Counted from the stretch's first letter, positions 43,599-53,415 are shown. The stretch: DNA of 64,000 nucleotides from JABJOR01 sp965603075 (GCA_965603075.1 CBFDBO010000017.1:8159-72158), one strand, 5' to 3'. Notes: generated by a model from the sequence alone, not told the origin. A program made the numbers and translations.

Positions 43599-44602
43599 AA
43601 ACTTGGTTTTCCATTAATCCGCAGACGGCTAACACCGCCATCGGGGTGAATGTTTAAACGAACATGGGTGATCTTGCCCAAGTCGTTGATAACAGTACGA
43701 TCAAAAGTATGGATATTATCAGCCGATAATTTCTGCTCGCCCATTAAAGTATCCCAAAACATGGATTGTGTAATCAGGGATGCATCGGTTGCGCTTTCCA
43801 CACATGCGGCCTGAATTGAGCACCGATCCGGGAAGTTTCCCTTGAAATGACAAGTGTCTACTTCAATGCTGTCCACGGTCCCGGCGGCACCGAGAGCAAC
43901 GATAATCCAGTCATTGCCCGGTTCACGACGTCGTCTGGTTTCCCAGCCATCGCCCATATTAACCCCACGTCCTTCGGCAAGAACCGCCCACACATCGCCG
44001 TAGTGCGCGTCATTATAAGCAACCACCCGACCGCCATAGCGCAAGGCCGATAATTCGTGGACTGTGTTGGCATCCATAGTCGACCAGTCCAATGTGGGTT
44101 GACCGTACAAACGCAGTCGAGCGACCCCGCCATCGGGTAGAATATCTAACTTGATCCAATTCCAGGGTCCGCTATTTGTTATTTCTGTAAAGTGATGCGC
44201 GTCGGAACCCAGACTGAGGGGGGCAACAATTTCAGTCCATTGTGTGGTGTCATCCGGTTGAGTATCGCTGAGGCACGCTTTTATAGATGCCGCGGGCGGG
44301 AAGTTACCTGTGAAATGGCTGGTGTCGATATCTGCACCATAAATGTGACCCGTCACGCCCAGCTTAATTAAACACCAATCATGGCCGCCATCGCGCCGAC
44401 GACGGCTTTCCCAACCGTCCATCCATTTACCATGATCATCAAATTTATCATCGATAAAGATAGCGGGGGCATCTTGTAACATGCGCGATTTATCAGCAAA
44501 AAAATCATCGGAACATGCGACAGCTGTGCTGCCCAACCGGGGGGAGGCTAGGTTGACGTTCGATAGGATGAATTCTGGTAAAGTATCTGTTGAGTCTGTC
44601 AA
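43595..44602 (-). CDS. alc: Allantoicase
   Basis: 335 residues made of two homologous jelly-roll halves. DGWESRRRRDGGHDWCLIKLGVTGHIYGADIDTSHFTGNFPP in the first and DGWETRRRREPGNDWIIVALGAAGTVDSIEVDTCHFKGNFPD in the second are parallel copies, as in all allantoicases. It hydrolyses allantoate to ureidoglycolate and urea. It lies 18 bases after uraD and overlaps allA. Confidence 0.94.
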   Translation of the reverse strand: MTDSTDTLPEFILSNVNLASPRLGSTAVACSDDFFADKSRMLQDAPAIFIDDKFDDHGKWMDGWESRRRRDGGHDWCLIKLGVTGHIYGADIDTSHFTGNFPPAASIKACLSDTQPDDTTQWTEIVAPLSLGSDAHHFTEITNSGPWNWIKLDILPDGGVARLRLYGQPTLDWSTMDANTVHELSALRYGGRVVAYNDAHYGDVWAVLAEGRGVNMGDGWETRRRREPGNDWIIVALGAAGTVDSIEVDTCHFKGNFPDRCSIQAACVESATDASLITQSMFWDTLMGEQKLSADNIHTFDRTVINDLGKITHVRLNIHPDGGVSRLRINGKPSL

Positions 44603-44620
44603 AATTTTATCTTTCGTGGG

Positions 44621-45142
44621 TTAATCGGACGCGAGATTATTAAGGCGCAAAAGTGCAATACGGTGGACCTGATCCAATGCCTCCCGAAATTCAGTTTCGG
44701 GGTCATTATTCATCCGGTGTTCAAAAATTTCCAGAATTTCAGTTCGGTGCCGCCCGGCGACCGCCAAAATAAACGGGAAAATATTTTTCTCTACATAGGC
44801 ATCATTTAAGGTTTGAAAACGTTCAAACTCCTCCGGGGTACAGGCATCTAAACCCGCCCCAGCTTGCTCGGAGGTGGACTCGTGCGTGAGCGCGCCCGTG
44901 GTTGCAAGCTTACCGGCTAAATCAGGGTGCGCGCACAATAAATCCATCTGGGCCAACCGCCCGGCGGCTTCGACGTGTTTTTGCATGATAGCGGAAAGAC
45001 CTTCTGGGGTATCGGCGCTTTCGACCAGTTCATCATCGAAGGCCTGCTCGGCGATCCACGGCGAATGTTCATAAACGCCCCCAAAGGTACGAACAAACTC
45101 AACCTTATTTAAGGTCGATGGTGCGGTTGAAAAGGTTGTCAT
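44621..45142 (-). CDS. uraD: OHCU decarboxylase
   Basis: About 173 residues. FVRTFGGVYEHSPWIAEQAF, LLCAHPDLAGKLA with the catalytic histidine, LTHESTSEQAGAGLD and FPFILAVAGRHRTEILEIFEHRMNND are characteristic. It decarboxylates 2-oxo-4-hydroxy-4-carboxy-5-ureidoimidazoline to (S)-allantoin. The open frame extends to 45190, but AGGAGG lies six bases before the ATG at 45142, and that ATG overlaps the puuE stop as ATGA. Confidence 0.93.
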   Translation of the reverse strand: MTTFSTAPSTLNKVEFVRTFGGVYEHSPWIAEQAFDDELVESADTPEGLSAIMQKHVEAAGRLAQMDLLCAHPDLAGKLATTGALTHESTSEQAGAGLDACTPEEFERFQTLNDAYVEKNIFPFILAVAGRHRTEILEIFEHRMNNDPETEFREALDQVHRIALLRLNNLASD

Positions 45143-46077
45143 GACGGGCCTCCTGTGGTCGTATTTGAATGCGGATGGTTCTGATGCCAATGCTTGGCAA
45201 TCGCATCGCGCCTACAGACCCAGACATCTTCATGAGATAGCACATAATCAAGGAATTTTTTAAGGGCTTGGAAACGGCCCGGTTTGCCGATGATGCGACA
45301 GTGCAATCCAATGGATAACATCTTCGGGGTATGGGCGCCTTCTTCGTAAAGTGTATCAAAGGCATCGGTCAGATAATTAAGAAACTGATCACCCGCATTA
45401 AACCCTTGGGCGGTGGCAAATCGCATATCGTTGGTATCCAAGGTATAGGGGACTATTAATTGGGGCTTATCCACCATGCGGCTCCAAAACGGAAGGTCGT
45501 CTGAATAATCATCAGCGTCATATAAAAACCCACCGTTTAGTCCACCATGCTCTGAAACCAATTGCCGGGTGTTCTCACTGGTACGACCGGTGTACCAGCC
45601 CACCGGGGCTTGTCCGGTTAACCGGGTTAGGATTTCCATGGCCTCATTCATATGGGCGCGTTCAACTTCCATGGGCATGCCGTGGTAATTAATCCACCGT
45701 AGGCCATGACTGGCAATTTCATGCCCATCGGTTAGGGCGCGCTCAATAATATCCGGGTTGCGTTCGGCCGCCATGGCAACGGCAAAAACCGTCAGCGGTA
45801 CTTGGCGAGCTTTAAATAAATCAAAAATACGCCATGCGCCTGCGCGGGAGCCATATTCGTAAAGAGATTCCATGGACATATGTCGTGCGCCCTCATACGG
45901 GGCCGCACCGATAATTTCAGAGAGGAAGATTTCAGAGGCGCTGTCGCCATGCAAGACGTTATTCTCAGCCCCCTCTTCATAGTTCAGGACAAATTGCACA
46001 GCAATACGGGCGCCACCGGGCCAGTTTGCCTTTGGGGGCTTGCCCTTATATCCGGTCATGTCGCGTGGATAGGTCAA
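45139..46077 (-). CDS. puuE: Allantoinase PuuE (polysaccharide-deacetylase fold, cofactor-independent type)
   Basis: 312 residues. YPRDMTGYKGKPPKANWPGGARIAVQFVLNYEEGAE at the N-terminus, YGSRAGAWRIFDLF, ASHGLRWI and TGQAPVGWYTGRTSENT are hallmark PuuE sequences. It opens allantoin to allantoate and is not related to amidohydrolase-type AllB. It is the first gene of its operon, divergent from puuD; the 182-base gap (46078-46259) must hold both promoters and contains several TATA-rich segments but no clear operator. Confidence 0.93.
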   Translation of the reverse strand: MTYPRDMTGYKGKPPKANWPGGARIAVQFVLNYEEGAENNVLHGDSASEIFLSEIIGAAPYEGARHMSMESLYEYGSRAGAWRIFDLFKARQVPLTVFAVAMAAERNPDIIERALTDGHEIASHGLRWINYHGMPMEVERAHMNEAMEILTRLTGQAPVGWYTGRTSENTRQLVSEHGGLNGGFLYDADDYSDDLPFWSRMVDKPQLIVPYTLDTNDMRFATAQGFNAGDQFLNYLTDAFDTLYEEGAHTPKMLSIGLHCRIIGKPGRFQALKKFLDYVLSHEDVWVCRRDAIAKHWHQNHPHSNTTTGGPS

Positions 46078-46259
46078 TACATATTATCTTTCTACTGTTG
46101 ATTTTGAATTTTCGTATACTAGCGTCTATATGACCAGTTCATTATCAAAATAAATTTGATGGCGATAGGTCAAATCCCGTAAACTGTTATAGCTCTAAAA
46201 AGAGTAGGATCAGCCAGAAATTAAAAATATTACCAAAATATCGTTATAGGGAGTTTCAC

Positions 46260-47456
46260 ATGGAAATATTATTACATAACTGGGCGGAGCTTCTGGCGCG
46301 TTGGTTGCATATTATTACCGCCATCGCTTGGATTGGCTCGTCGTTCTATTTTATGTGGCTTGATAATTCCCTGAGCGATTATGGAACCTTAGAGCCGCGC
46401 GCCAATGGCGAAAGTTGGTCGGTGCATGGCGGTGGATTTTATCACAATCAAAAATTCTTGGTCAGCCCGGAAAAGATGCCCTCTAAATTGCATTGGTTTA
46501 AGTGGGAATCCTATATTACCTGGGTATCCGGTTTCAGCCTGATGGCCATTGTTTATTATTGGGGGGCGGAAAGTTACCTGATTGACCGCTCTGTTATGGA
46601 TATCTCTCCAACGGTCGCTATTGCCATTTCTATTGGCTCGCTGGCGCTGGGGTGGGCGGTTTATGATATGCTGTGCCGGACCCCGCTCAAAGAAAAGCAA
46701 ACGTTGATGTTTGTTATCCTTTTTGGCTTCATCGTTTTATCTGCCTATGCCTATGGTCAGGTGTTTTCCAGCCGGGCGGCGTTTTTACATGTGGGGGCCA
46801 TGATCGCCACCATGATGTCGGCCAATGTGTTTATGATCATTATCCCCAAACAAAAAATTGTTGTGGCGGCCTTGATTGCGGGTGAAACCCCGGACCCGGC
46901 ACTTGGCAAAGCCGCTAAATTACGCTCAACCCACAATAACTACCTGACCTTGCCCGTCTTATTTATGATGATTTCCAACCACTATCCCATGGTATTCAGT
47001 CATGACTGGAATTGGTTGATGGTGGCACTTGTCTTGGCGTTGGGGGCGGTTATCCGTGATTATTTCAATGCTCACAATCAAGGTAAATCTGGACCAGCAT
47101 TGCAATGGCAATGGCCAACAGCGGCTGTCTTAACCGTGGCGCTGATCGCCCTCACCGCATGGAAACCCGGTGGTGAGATCGTGGTTGAAGATGACGTTTA
47201 TACCGTGAACGCCCTTGCCATCGTACAAACACGGTGTGTTTCATGTCATTCAGCAAAACCCACGGATGAAGATTTCGATGAGGCCCCCGGTGGGGTGATG
47301 TTTGATACTGCGGGTCAGCTAAAGCAACACGCACCGAAGGTTTTGGCGCAAGCCGTTCTAACGGACGCCATGCCGCTCGCTAACAAAACCGCTATGACGG
47401 ATGATGAACGTGCACGCTTGGGAGCGTGGATTAAAAGTGGCATGCAGGACGAATAA
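46260..47456 (+). CDS. puuD: Membrane urate hydroxylase PuuD with C-terminal cytochrome c domain
   Basis: 398 residues. The first 300 residues hold about eight membrane helices with AELLARWLHIITAIAWIGSSFYFMWLDNSL and GGGFYHNQKFLVSPEKMPSKLHWFKWESYITW, the urate-oxidase N domain. The C-terminus has heme-binding CVSCH at 326-330 and DAMPLANKTAMTDDERARLGAWI. It oxidises urate to 5-hydroxyisourate, passing electrons to the respiratory chain rather than making hydrogen peroxide. AGGGAG is well placed before the ATG. It is followed three bases later by the deaminase gene. Confidence 0.93.
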   Translation: MEILLHNWAELLARWLHIITAIAWIGSSFYFMWLDNSLSDYGTLEPRANGESWSVHGGGFYHNQKFLVSPEKMPSKLHWFKWESYITWVSGFSLMAIVYYWGAESYLIDRSVMDISPTVAIAISIGSLALGWAVYDMLCRTPLKEKQTLMFVILFGFIVLSAYAYGQVFSSRAAFLHVGAMIATMMSANVFMIIIPKQKIVVAALIAGETPDPALGKAAKLRSTHNNYLTLPVLFMMISNHYPMVFSHDWNWLMVALVLALGAVIRDYFNAHNQGKSGPALQWQWPTAAVLTVALIALTAWKPGGEIVVEDDVYTVNALAIVQTRCVSCHSAKPTDEDFDEAPGGVMFDTAGQLKQHAPKVLAQAVLTDAMPLANKTAMTDDERARLGAWIKSGMQDE

Positions 47457-47459
47457 ATA

Positions 47460-48812
47460 ATGTCGACCTTGTTGATTAAAAATGCGGATGTCTTGGTTAC
47501 CATGGATGGTGACGCCCGTGAAATTATGGGCGGGGGATTGTTTGTCCGTGATGGGGTTATTGAGGCCGTTGGTGCTACGGATGAGCTTCCCTGTACGGCG
47601 GATGAGATGGTGGATGTATCGGGCCACATCGTCACGCCCGGATTGATTAATACCCATCATCATTTTTATCAAAATTTAACACGCGCTGTACCCCGCGCGC
47701 AGGATGCCACGTTGTTTGGATGGCTAAGAACGCTCTATCCCATTTGGTCAAACATTGGCCCGCAAGAGGTTCATGTCTCCACTCAAGTGGCCTTGGCTGA
47801 GATGGCGCTGTCGGGTTGTACCACGTCATCGGACCATCTTTATATCTATCCCAATGGGGCACGGTTGGATGATGAAATCGCCGCAAGTCAAGAAATAGGG
47901 GTGCGCTTGCATGCCTGCCGTGGTGCCATGAGCATTGGCGAGAGCGATGGCGGTCTGCCGCCCGATAGCTTGGTCGAGCGAGAAAATGATATTTTAGAAG
48001 ATGCCTTACGGCTGATACAAACCCACCATAATTCAGCACCCGGCGCAATGGTTCGGGTTGCCATTGCACCGTGTTCACCGTTTTCGGTCAGTCGAGATTT
48101 GATGCGTGAAGCGGCAATCCTAGCGCGAGATCAGGGCGTGATGTTGCATACTCATTTGGCAGAGAACGACGACGATATTGCCTATTCACTGGAGAACTTC
48201 GGCTGTCGTCCCGGGCAATATGCCGAGGACCTGGGCTGGACAGGGGATGATGTGTGGCACGCACATTGTGTTAAATTAGACAATGATGAAATTGATTTAT
48301 TTGCCCGCTCCAAAACCGGGGTGGCGCACTGTCCGTGCTCGAACATGCGACTGGGCAGCGGGATCGCGCCGATCCGCGCTATGTTGGACCGAGGTGTCCC
48401 GGTTGGTTTGGGGGTTGACGGTTCTGCCTCAAACGATTCCGCGCACTTATTAAATGAAGCCCGACAGGCCATGTTATTGCAACGCGTTGCCCTCGGGGGT
48501 GACGCCATGAGCGCCCGTGAAGCCCTAGAGATTGCCACGCGCGGCGGCGCAAGCGTCTTAGGGCGGGATGATCTGGGGTCTCTTGAGGTTGGAAAACGCG
48601 CTGATTTTGCTGTCTTTGATGCCACCACCATTGATCTTACGGGGGCATGGGACAAAGTCGCTGGGCTCGTTCTATGTGGCCCCCTAAAAGCAAAACACAC
48701 CGTTGTCGAAGGACGCTTTGTTGTCCGCGACGGGTTCGTCACCACCATCGATTTACCCAAGGTTTTGGAAGCTCACGCCACGCTGACATCCCGCTTGATG
48801 GGTCTAGTATAA
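47460..48812 (+). CDS. 8-oxoguanine deaminase (amidohydrolase)
   Basis: 450 residues. PGLINTHHHFYQNLTRAVPRAQDATLFGWLRTLYPIW carries the HxH metal site, MLHTHLAEN and WHAHCVKLD the further histidines, and GLGVDGSASNDSAHLL the catalytic aspartate. The sequence matches the 8-oxoguanine deaminase branch (product urate) of the cytosine-deaminase-like amidohydrolases rather than guanine deaminase. Its product would be used directly by PuuD, encoded three bases upstream, which supports the call. Related aminohydrolases acting on other triazines or purines are the alternative. Confidence 0.82.
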   Translation: MSTLLIKNADVLVTMDGDAREIMGGGLFVRDGVIEAVGATDELPCTADEMVDVSGHIVTPGLINTHHHFYQNLTRAVPRAQDATLFGWLRTLYPIWSNIGPQEVHVSTQVALAEMALSGCTTSSDHLYIYPNGARLDDEIAASQEIGVRLHACRGAMSIGESDGGLPPDSLVERENDILEDALRLIQTHHNSAPGAMVRVAIAPCSPFSVSRDLMREAAILARDQGVMLHTHLAENDDDIAYSLENFGCRPGQYAEDLGWTGDDVWHAHCVKLDNDEIDLFARSKTGVAHCPCSNMRLGSGIAPIRAMLDRGVPVGLGVDGSASNDSAHLLNEARQAMLLQRVALGGDAMSAREALEIATRGGASVLGRDDLGSLEVGKRADFAVFDATTIDLTGAWDKVAGLVLCGPLKAKHTVVEGRFVVRDGFVTTIDLPKVLEAHATLTSRLMGLV

Positions 48813-48980
48813 TAAAATTTTCCCTCATTTCATTTGCTGATGAGGCCAATCCGTTAAGTCGAGTGTCGTTAAAATTTACGATCACGATGCCTGAAGCGCA
48901 GCTTCCATTATCAGAAAAAACATGACAATCGTTGCTTTTATCCTGTAAAACAGAACGAATGAAGTTTTGGGGATGAGGCG

Positions 48981-49910
48981 ATGCATGCTGTTGATGACAT
49001 GACGGTGTTTACCCGGGTGGTGGACCGACAGGGGTTTTCCGCCGCTGGGCGAGAGCTACGCATGAGTACCGCCGTGGTATCATCCCGAATTGCTAACCTT
49101 GAACAACGACTCGGCGTTCGTCTGCTTAACCGCACAACCCGCAATGCCAAACCCACCGAAGAGGGTTTGGTTTATTATGACCACTGTATAAAAGTGCTGG
49201 CCGATATTCATGAGGTTGAGCATTCGCTGGCGGAAATGAAACGCCGCCCCGCCGGGGCGCTTAGAATTTCTATGCCGATCTCGATGGGGCGGGCGCATAT
49301 AGCACCGTTGATGGCAGAGTTTTTAGATCAAAACCCAGATATTCAAATCCGCTTACAAGCCACCGACCGGGTGGTGAATATTTTGGATGAAGACGTAAAC
49401 GTTGCCATTCGAAAAGGCGTCTTGCCCCCCTCGACCGACATCTTACGTAAGCTGGCACCGGACCTTCGGGTGGTCTGTGCGGCCCCGTCGTATTGGCAAA
49501 AGAACGGCAAACCGAAAACACCGGAAGATTTAAAATCCCATAATTGTTTATTATTACGCTATCCCGGTTCGCGTCGATATACCTGGCAATTTTTGGACGC
49601 AGAGGATGCCATCACCAATTTGACCATTTCAGGAAACCTGGACAGCAACTCCTCGGATGTGCTGGTCGATTGGGCGCTCGCTGGACAAGGGGTGATTATG
49701 AAATCCGTTTGGGATATTTCAAGTCACCTTGAAAGTGGCGCGCTGGTCCCTGTGCTGGCTGAGTATTGGCCGCGAGATTTATCGCTCAATGCCTTGATGC
49801 CCTCCCGCCGAGAGCAGCCAGCAAAAACCCGCGTGTTTATCGATTTCCTCGTCGAGCAATTCCGCGAGCACCCTGTTGCCAAAATGATCGAAGGCTATGG
49901 CCTTAAATAA
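48981..49910 (+). CDS. LysR-family transcriptional regulator (CrgA-like group)
   Basis: 309 residues. The winged helix is at 7-65 (DDMTVFTRVVDRQGFSAAGRELRMSTAVVSSRIANLEQRLGVRLLNRTTR), followed by an effector domain that begins GALRISMPISMG. It is 168 bases after the 8-oxoguanine deaminase gene and convergent with the adenine deaminase gene, leaving five bases. A role in controlling purine-catabolic genes is likely from position alone. GATGAGG precedes the ATG. Confidence 0.87.
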   Translation: MHAVDDMTVFTRVVDRQGFSAAGRELRMSTAVVSSRIANLEQRLGVRLLNRTTRNAKPTEEGLVYYDHCIKVLADIHEVEHSLAEMKRRPAGALRISMPISMGRAHIAPLMAEFLDQNPDIQIRLQATDRVVNILDEDVNVAIRKGVLPPSTDILRKLAPDLRVVCAAPSYWQKNGKPKTPEDLKSHNCLLLRYPGSRRYTWQFLDAEDAITNLTISGNLDSNSSDVLVDWALAGQGVIMKSVWDISSHLESGALVPVLAEYWPRDLSLNALMPSRREQPAKTRVFIDFLVEQFREHPVAKMIEGYGLK

Positions 49911-49915
49911 CCTTC

Positions 49916-50929
49916 TTAATTAACTTGCGCCAGTAGGCTATCAATTTCGGTTATATAGGGCGCAATTTCTGCCTCGCTCAAAAATGATCCCTTGAAACTG
50001 TTTTTGGCGAGGGTTGCCAATTGCTCATAACTGAGATCGAGACTGGCGTCCACCGCTTCGAAATTATCATTCATATAACCACCGAAATAAGCCGGATCAT
50101 CAGAATTCAGGGTGACGTTCAACCCCAATTCCAACATCTTTTTAATGGGGTGCACGTCCATGGAGGGGACACCCTTCAACCGTAAATTCGATAGCGGGCA
50201 AATGGTCAGGGTGATACCCATGTCAACAAGCCGTGTGAGAAGGTCGCTGTCTTCCATGGCCCGGTTTCCATGATCCAAACGATCGACCTTTAAAATATCG
50301 AGCGTATCACGGATGTACTCAGGCGGCCCTTCTTCCCCGGCGTGGGCGCAAAGCTTTAGCCCTAAAGATTTTGCTTTAGCAAAAACGGCTGTGAATTTAG
50401 AGGGTGGGTTGCCGAGTTCTGAGGAGTCCAGTCCCACAGCGACAAAATGATCAAGATAGCTATCTGCTTCGGCGAGGGTCTTAAAAGCATCTTCTTCGCT
50501 CAAGTGACGTAGGAAAGACAGGATCAATCCAGACGTTATACCAAGTTCGGTTTTAGCATCGGCAAGGGCGCGGGAAATGCCGCCCACCACAATACCAAAA
50601 TCGATCCCACGGGATGTATGGCCTTGCGGATCAAAGAAAATCTCAACGTGACGGACATTATCAACCGCCACCCTTTTGATATAAGCCATGGTCAGGTCGT
50701 AGAAATCTTGTTCAACAAGCAGGGTGCCCATGCCTTGATAGTAGATATCCAGAAAATCTTGCAGGTTACCAAAATCATAGGCGGCCCGGACTTGTTCGAC
50801 AGTCTCAAACGGTAAGGAAATATTATTTCGCTTGGCCAATTTAATCAGCATTTCCGGCTCCAGTGATCCTTCTATATGGAGGTGCAGTTCAGCCTTTGGC
50901 AGGGCGCGAATGAAGTCTGTTTTATTCAT
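49916..50929 (-). CDS. Adenine deaminase of the adenosine-deaminase superfamily
   Basis: About 337 residues. PKAELHLHIEGSLEPE carries the HxH site, LCAHAGEEGPPEYIRDTLD the third histidine and Glu, VDRLDHGNRAMED and LTICPLSNLRLKGV the active-site loops, and LNSDDPAYFGGYMNDNF the metal aspartate. GEEGPPEYI and PAYFGGY are typical of the adenine-specific branch (fungal Aah1-like), unlike the add product at 31.8-32.7 kb. The ORF is open to 50992, but the ATG at 50929 gives the standard N-terminus and overlaps the guaD stop by eight bases. Hypoxanthine from it would enter the xanthine dehydrogenase pathway. Confidence 0.82.
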   Translation of the reverse strand: MNKTDFIRALPKAELHLHIEGSLEPEMLIKLAKRNNISLPFETVEQVRAAYDFGNLQDFLDIYYQGMGTLLVEQDFYDLTMAYIKRVAVDNVRHVEIFFDPQGHTSRGIDFGIVVGGISRALADAKTELGITSGLILSFLRHLSEEDAFKTLAEADSYLDHFVAVGLDSSELGNPPSKFTAVFAKAKSLGLKLCAHAGEEGPPEYIRDTLDILKVDRLDHGNRAMEDSDLLTRLVDMGITLTICPLSNLRLKGVPSMDVHPIKKMLELGLNVTLNSDDPAYFGGYMNDNFEAVDASLDLSYEQLATLAKNSFKGSFLSEAEIAPYITEIDSLLAQVN

Positions 50930-52262
50930 GTGATTCAGTAGCCTTATATACAAGTTGGCCCCCAGCGTATGTGGCGGCAATCGCGCGGTCATCGGCCAAA
51001 ATTATTTGGGCAAACAAGGCGTCCCAAAATGTGTCGACGCTTGACATGCGGTTTTTAATGAGGGGGGTGGAATTTAGATCGATGATCGTGATATCGGCTT
51101 CGAAACCAGCGGCTAGATTACCGATTTTATGATCTAGGCACATGGCCTTGGCGGAGCCAATGGTCGCCAAGTACCATGCTTTTGAGGCATGCAAACTATA
51201 ACCGCGCAACTGGGCAACTTCGTAGGCGGAACGCATGGTTGAGAACATGGACATAGACGACCCACCAGCAACATCGGTCGCAAGACCGACAATATGCGGT
51301 GTGGCGCAATCGCGTAAATTTTGCAAATCAAACAGCCCCGATCCGATGAACGTATTAGATGTGGGACAGTGGGCAAGAGCAGAACCAGATTGTCGTAAAG
51401 CGGCTCGTTCGCGTTCGTTCAAATGAATGGCATGACCAAAGATAGCCCCCGGTCCGGTAAGGCCATATTGTTCATAAACACCATAATAATCTGGCGCGTC
51501 CGGGAACAATTCGCTGACCCAGTTTATTTCATTATGGCTCTCTGAAATGTGAGTTTGCATTAACGTGCCCGGATATTCGCGCCACAAAGCCCCGGCGGAT
51601 TGTAATTGCTCCGGTGTTGAGGTCGGCGCGAACCGGGGGGTGATGGCATAGACATTGCGACCAATGCCGTGCCATTTTTCAATCAAGGCTTTCGATTGCT
51701 CGTAACCACTTTCCGCCGTATCGCTCAGGTTATCCGGCGCGTTTCGATCCATCAAAACTTTGCCACAGGCCATCCGTAATCCCCGCGCCGTGGACGCTTT
51801 AAAAAAGGCATCGACGGATTGCGGATGCACCGTGGCATAGACACTGGCCGTGGTCGTACCGTTCTTTAAGCACTCATCGAGATAAAAGTTTGACGCCGCT
51901 TCGGCGTAATCCGGGTCACCAAATTTGCTCTCGGTTGGGAACGTAAACTTCTTTAACCATTCCAGTAACTGTTCACCGTAGGATGCGATAATCGGTAATT
52001 GCGGGTAATGGGCGTGGGCATCGATGAAGCCGGCCGTAATTAACTTGTCCCCATAATCGATTATGGGGGCGCCGTTTGAATTTTTTAAGATATCACTTGC
52101 GGGGCCAACGCGTTCGATCAAGCCGTCTTTGATCCACACGGCACCATCGGTATGATGGATGATGGACGCGTCCGGCCCGACCACAAACGGGTCGTCTTTG
52201 AACGATAGGGTTTGCCCTTTAAGAAAGAGGGTCTGTCCCTCAAGTAATAAATTGTTCGTCAT
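50922..52262 (-). CDS. guaD: Guanine deaminase
   Basis: 446 residues. GFIDAHAHYPQLPIIASYGEQLLEWLKKFTFPTE carries the HxH motif and is diagnostic for GuaD; MQTHISESHNE, FGHAIHLNE, LAHCPTSNTFIGSGLF and LATDVAGGSSMSM complete the zinc site. It converts guanine to xanthine. It follows the BMP-importer operon behind a terminator and is coupled to the adenine deaminase gene. Confidence 0.94.
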   Translation of the reverse strand: MTNNLLLEGQTLFLKGQTLSFKDDPFVVGPDASIIHHTDGAVWIKDGLIERVGPASDILKNSNGAPIIDYGDKLITAGFIDAHAHYPQLPIIASYGEQLLEWLKKFTFPTESKFGDPDYAEAASNFYLDECLKNGTTTASVYATVHPQSVDAFFKASTARGLRMACGKVLMDRNAPDNLSDTAESGYEQSKALIEKWHGIGRNVYAITPRFAPTSTPEQLQSAGALWREYPGTLMQTHISESHNEINWVSELFPDAPDYYGVYEQYGLTGPGAIFGHAIHLNERERAALRQSGSALAHCPTSNTFIGSGLFDLQNLRDCATPHIVGLATDVAGGSSMSMFSTMRSAYEVAQLRGYSLHASKAWYLATIGSAKAMCLDHKIGNLAAGFEADITIIDLNSTPLIKNRMSSVDTFWDALFAQIILADDRAIAATYAGGQLVYKATESHE

Positions 52263-52283
52263 TTATATTTTCAAATTCTGAAT

Positions 52284-52325
52284 AAAATAATGGCGGCCCA
52301 GCGTATAAGCCAGGCCGCCATTTTT
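52284..52325 (-). terminator. Rho-independent terminator after the xdh/BMP-importer operon
   Basis: TGGCGGCC (52291-52298) pairs with GGCCGCCA (52313-52320) with a 14-base loop. On the minus strand a T-rich tract (TTATTTTATT) follows; on the plus strand TTTTTT follows, so it could also work in reverse. It separates the operon ending at 52333 from guaD. Confidence 0.85.
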
Positions 52326-52332
52326 TATTGTC

Positions 52333-53415
52333 TTAGTTCGGTAGTGAGCCTTCGACGCCTTCGACGTAGAAGTTCATACCAGCAAGTGTTCCATCATCAG
52401 CGGTTTCGCCAGCAGCAAGCCAGGCTGAACCGTCTTGTTTGTTAATGGGACCCGTAAAGGCATGCAAGGTGCCAGCGGCAAGAGCGTCGCGTGCATCAGC
52501 AGCCATTTTGCGTACATCAGCTGGGATCTTATCAGAGAAGTCAGCAATACCAACCATGCCCTGTTTGATACCGTCCCAGGTATCCATTGACGCCCATGTA
52601 CCGTCCATTACGGCTTTCACGCGGGCGATATAATAAGGCGCCCAATCATCGATAATGGAGGTTAACTGTGCGTTTGGACCAAACCCGATCATGTCGGAAG
52701 CCTGACCAAAGGCAACGATGCCCTGTTCTTCGGCGATCTTCATAGCAGCGGGTGAGTCGGTGTGTTGCATGAGCACGTCGGCGCCTTGATCGATAAGCGC
52801 TTTTGCCGCGTCAGCTTCTTTGCCGGGATCAAACCATGTGCTGACCCAGATAACTTTGAATTTGACGTCTGGGTTGACACTTTTTGCTGCCAAGTAAGCC
52901 GCATTGATGCCCCGTACAACTTCTGGAATGGGGAAGGAGGCAATGTAACCAACGGTGTTGGTTTTTGTCATTTTGCCAGCGATCAAACCAATCACATGAC
53001 GACCTTCATAAAAACGCGCTGAGTATGTTGAAACATTTTCAGAGCGTTTAAATCCAGTGGCATGTTCGAACCTAACATCGGGGAAGCGCTTTGCCACTTT
53101 CAATGTTGGGTTCATATACCCGAAAGATGTTGTGAAGATAAGATTGTGACCAGAACGGGCCAATTGCTCGATAACACGTTCGGCGTCAGGACCCTCAGAT
53201 ACACTTTCCACATAGGTGGTTTCTACTTTATTACCAAAGGCTTCTTCAACGGCCAAGCGGCCTCGATTGTGCTCATAGCTCCACCCATGATCACCAATGG
53301 GGCCAACATAGACAAAGCCGACCTTGGTCGGACCAGCCGCACTGGCTGTTGTAACGCTCAGTGCTACCACCAACGCGGCGGCAGTTGCCGTTAGAGTTTG
53401 AAAAATCTTTTTCAT
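52333..53415 (-). CDS. BMP-family periplasmic purine/nucleoside-binding protein
   Basis: 360 residues. A signal peptide (MKKIFQTLTATAAALVVALS..ASA) is followed by KVGFVYVGPIGDHGWSYEHNRG, GHNLIFTTSFGYMNPTLKVAKRFPDVRFEHATG, and VDVLMQHTDSP-like sequence (ADVLMQHTDSPAAMKIAEEQG), all of the BmpA/PnrA fold. It is the binding protein of the importer encoded upstream. Because the same operon carries xanthine dehydrogenase, XdhC and UraH, purine bases or nucleosides are the likely ligands. Confidence 0.88.
   Translation of the reverse strand: MKKIFQTLTATAAALVVALSVTTASAAGPTKVGFVYVGPIGDHGWSYEHNRGRLAVEEAFGNKVETTYVESVSEGPDAERVIEQLARSGHNLIFTTSFGYMNPTLKVAKRFPDVRFEHATGFKRSENVSTYSARFYEGRHVIGLIAGKMTKTNTVGYIASFPIPEVVRGINAAYLAAKSVNPDVKFKVIWVSTWFDPGKEADAAKALIDQGADVLMQHTDSPAAMKIAEEQGIVAFGQASDMIGFGPNAQLTSIIDDWAPYYIARVKAVMDGTWASMDTWDGIKQGMVGIADFSDKIPADVRKMAADARDALAAGTLHAFTGPINKQDGSAWLAAGETADDGTLAGMNFYVEGVEGSLPN

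Noticed and set aside
48182..48760. 192-codon open frame opposite the 8-oxoguanine deaminase gene
   Set aside because: It is a codon-bias shadow of a well-supported enzyme gene and resembles no protein family. Similar opposite-strand frames at 55520-56068, 34341-34784 and 12993-13370 were dropped for the same reason.
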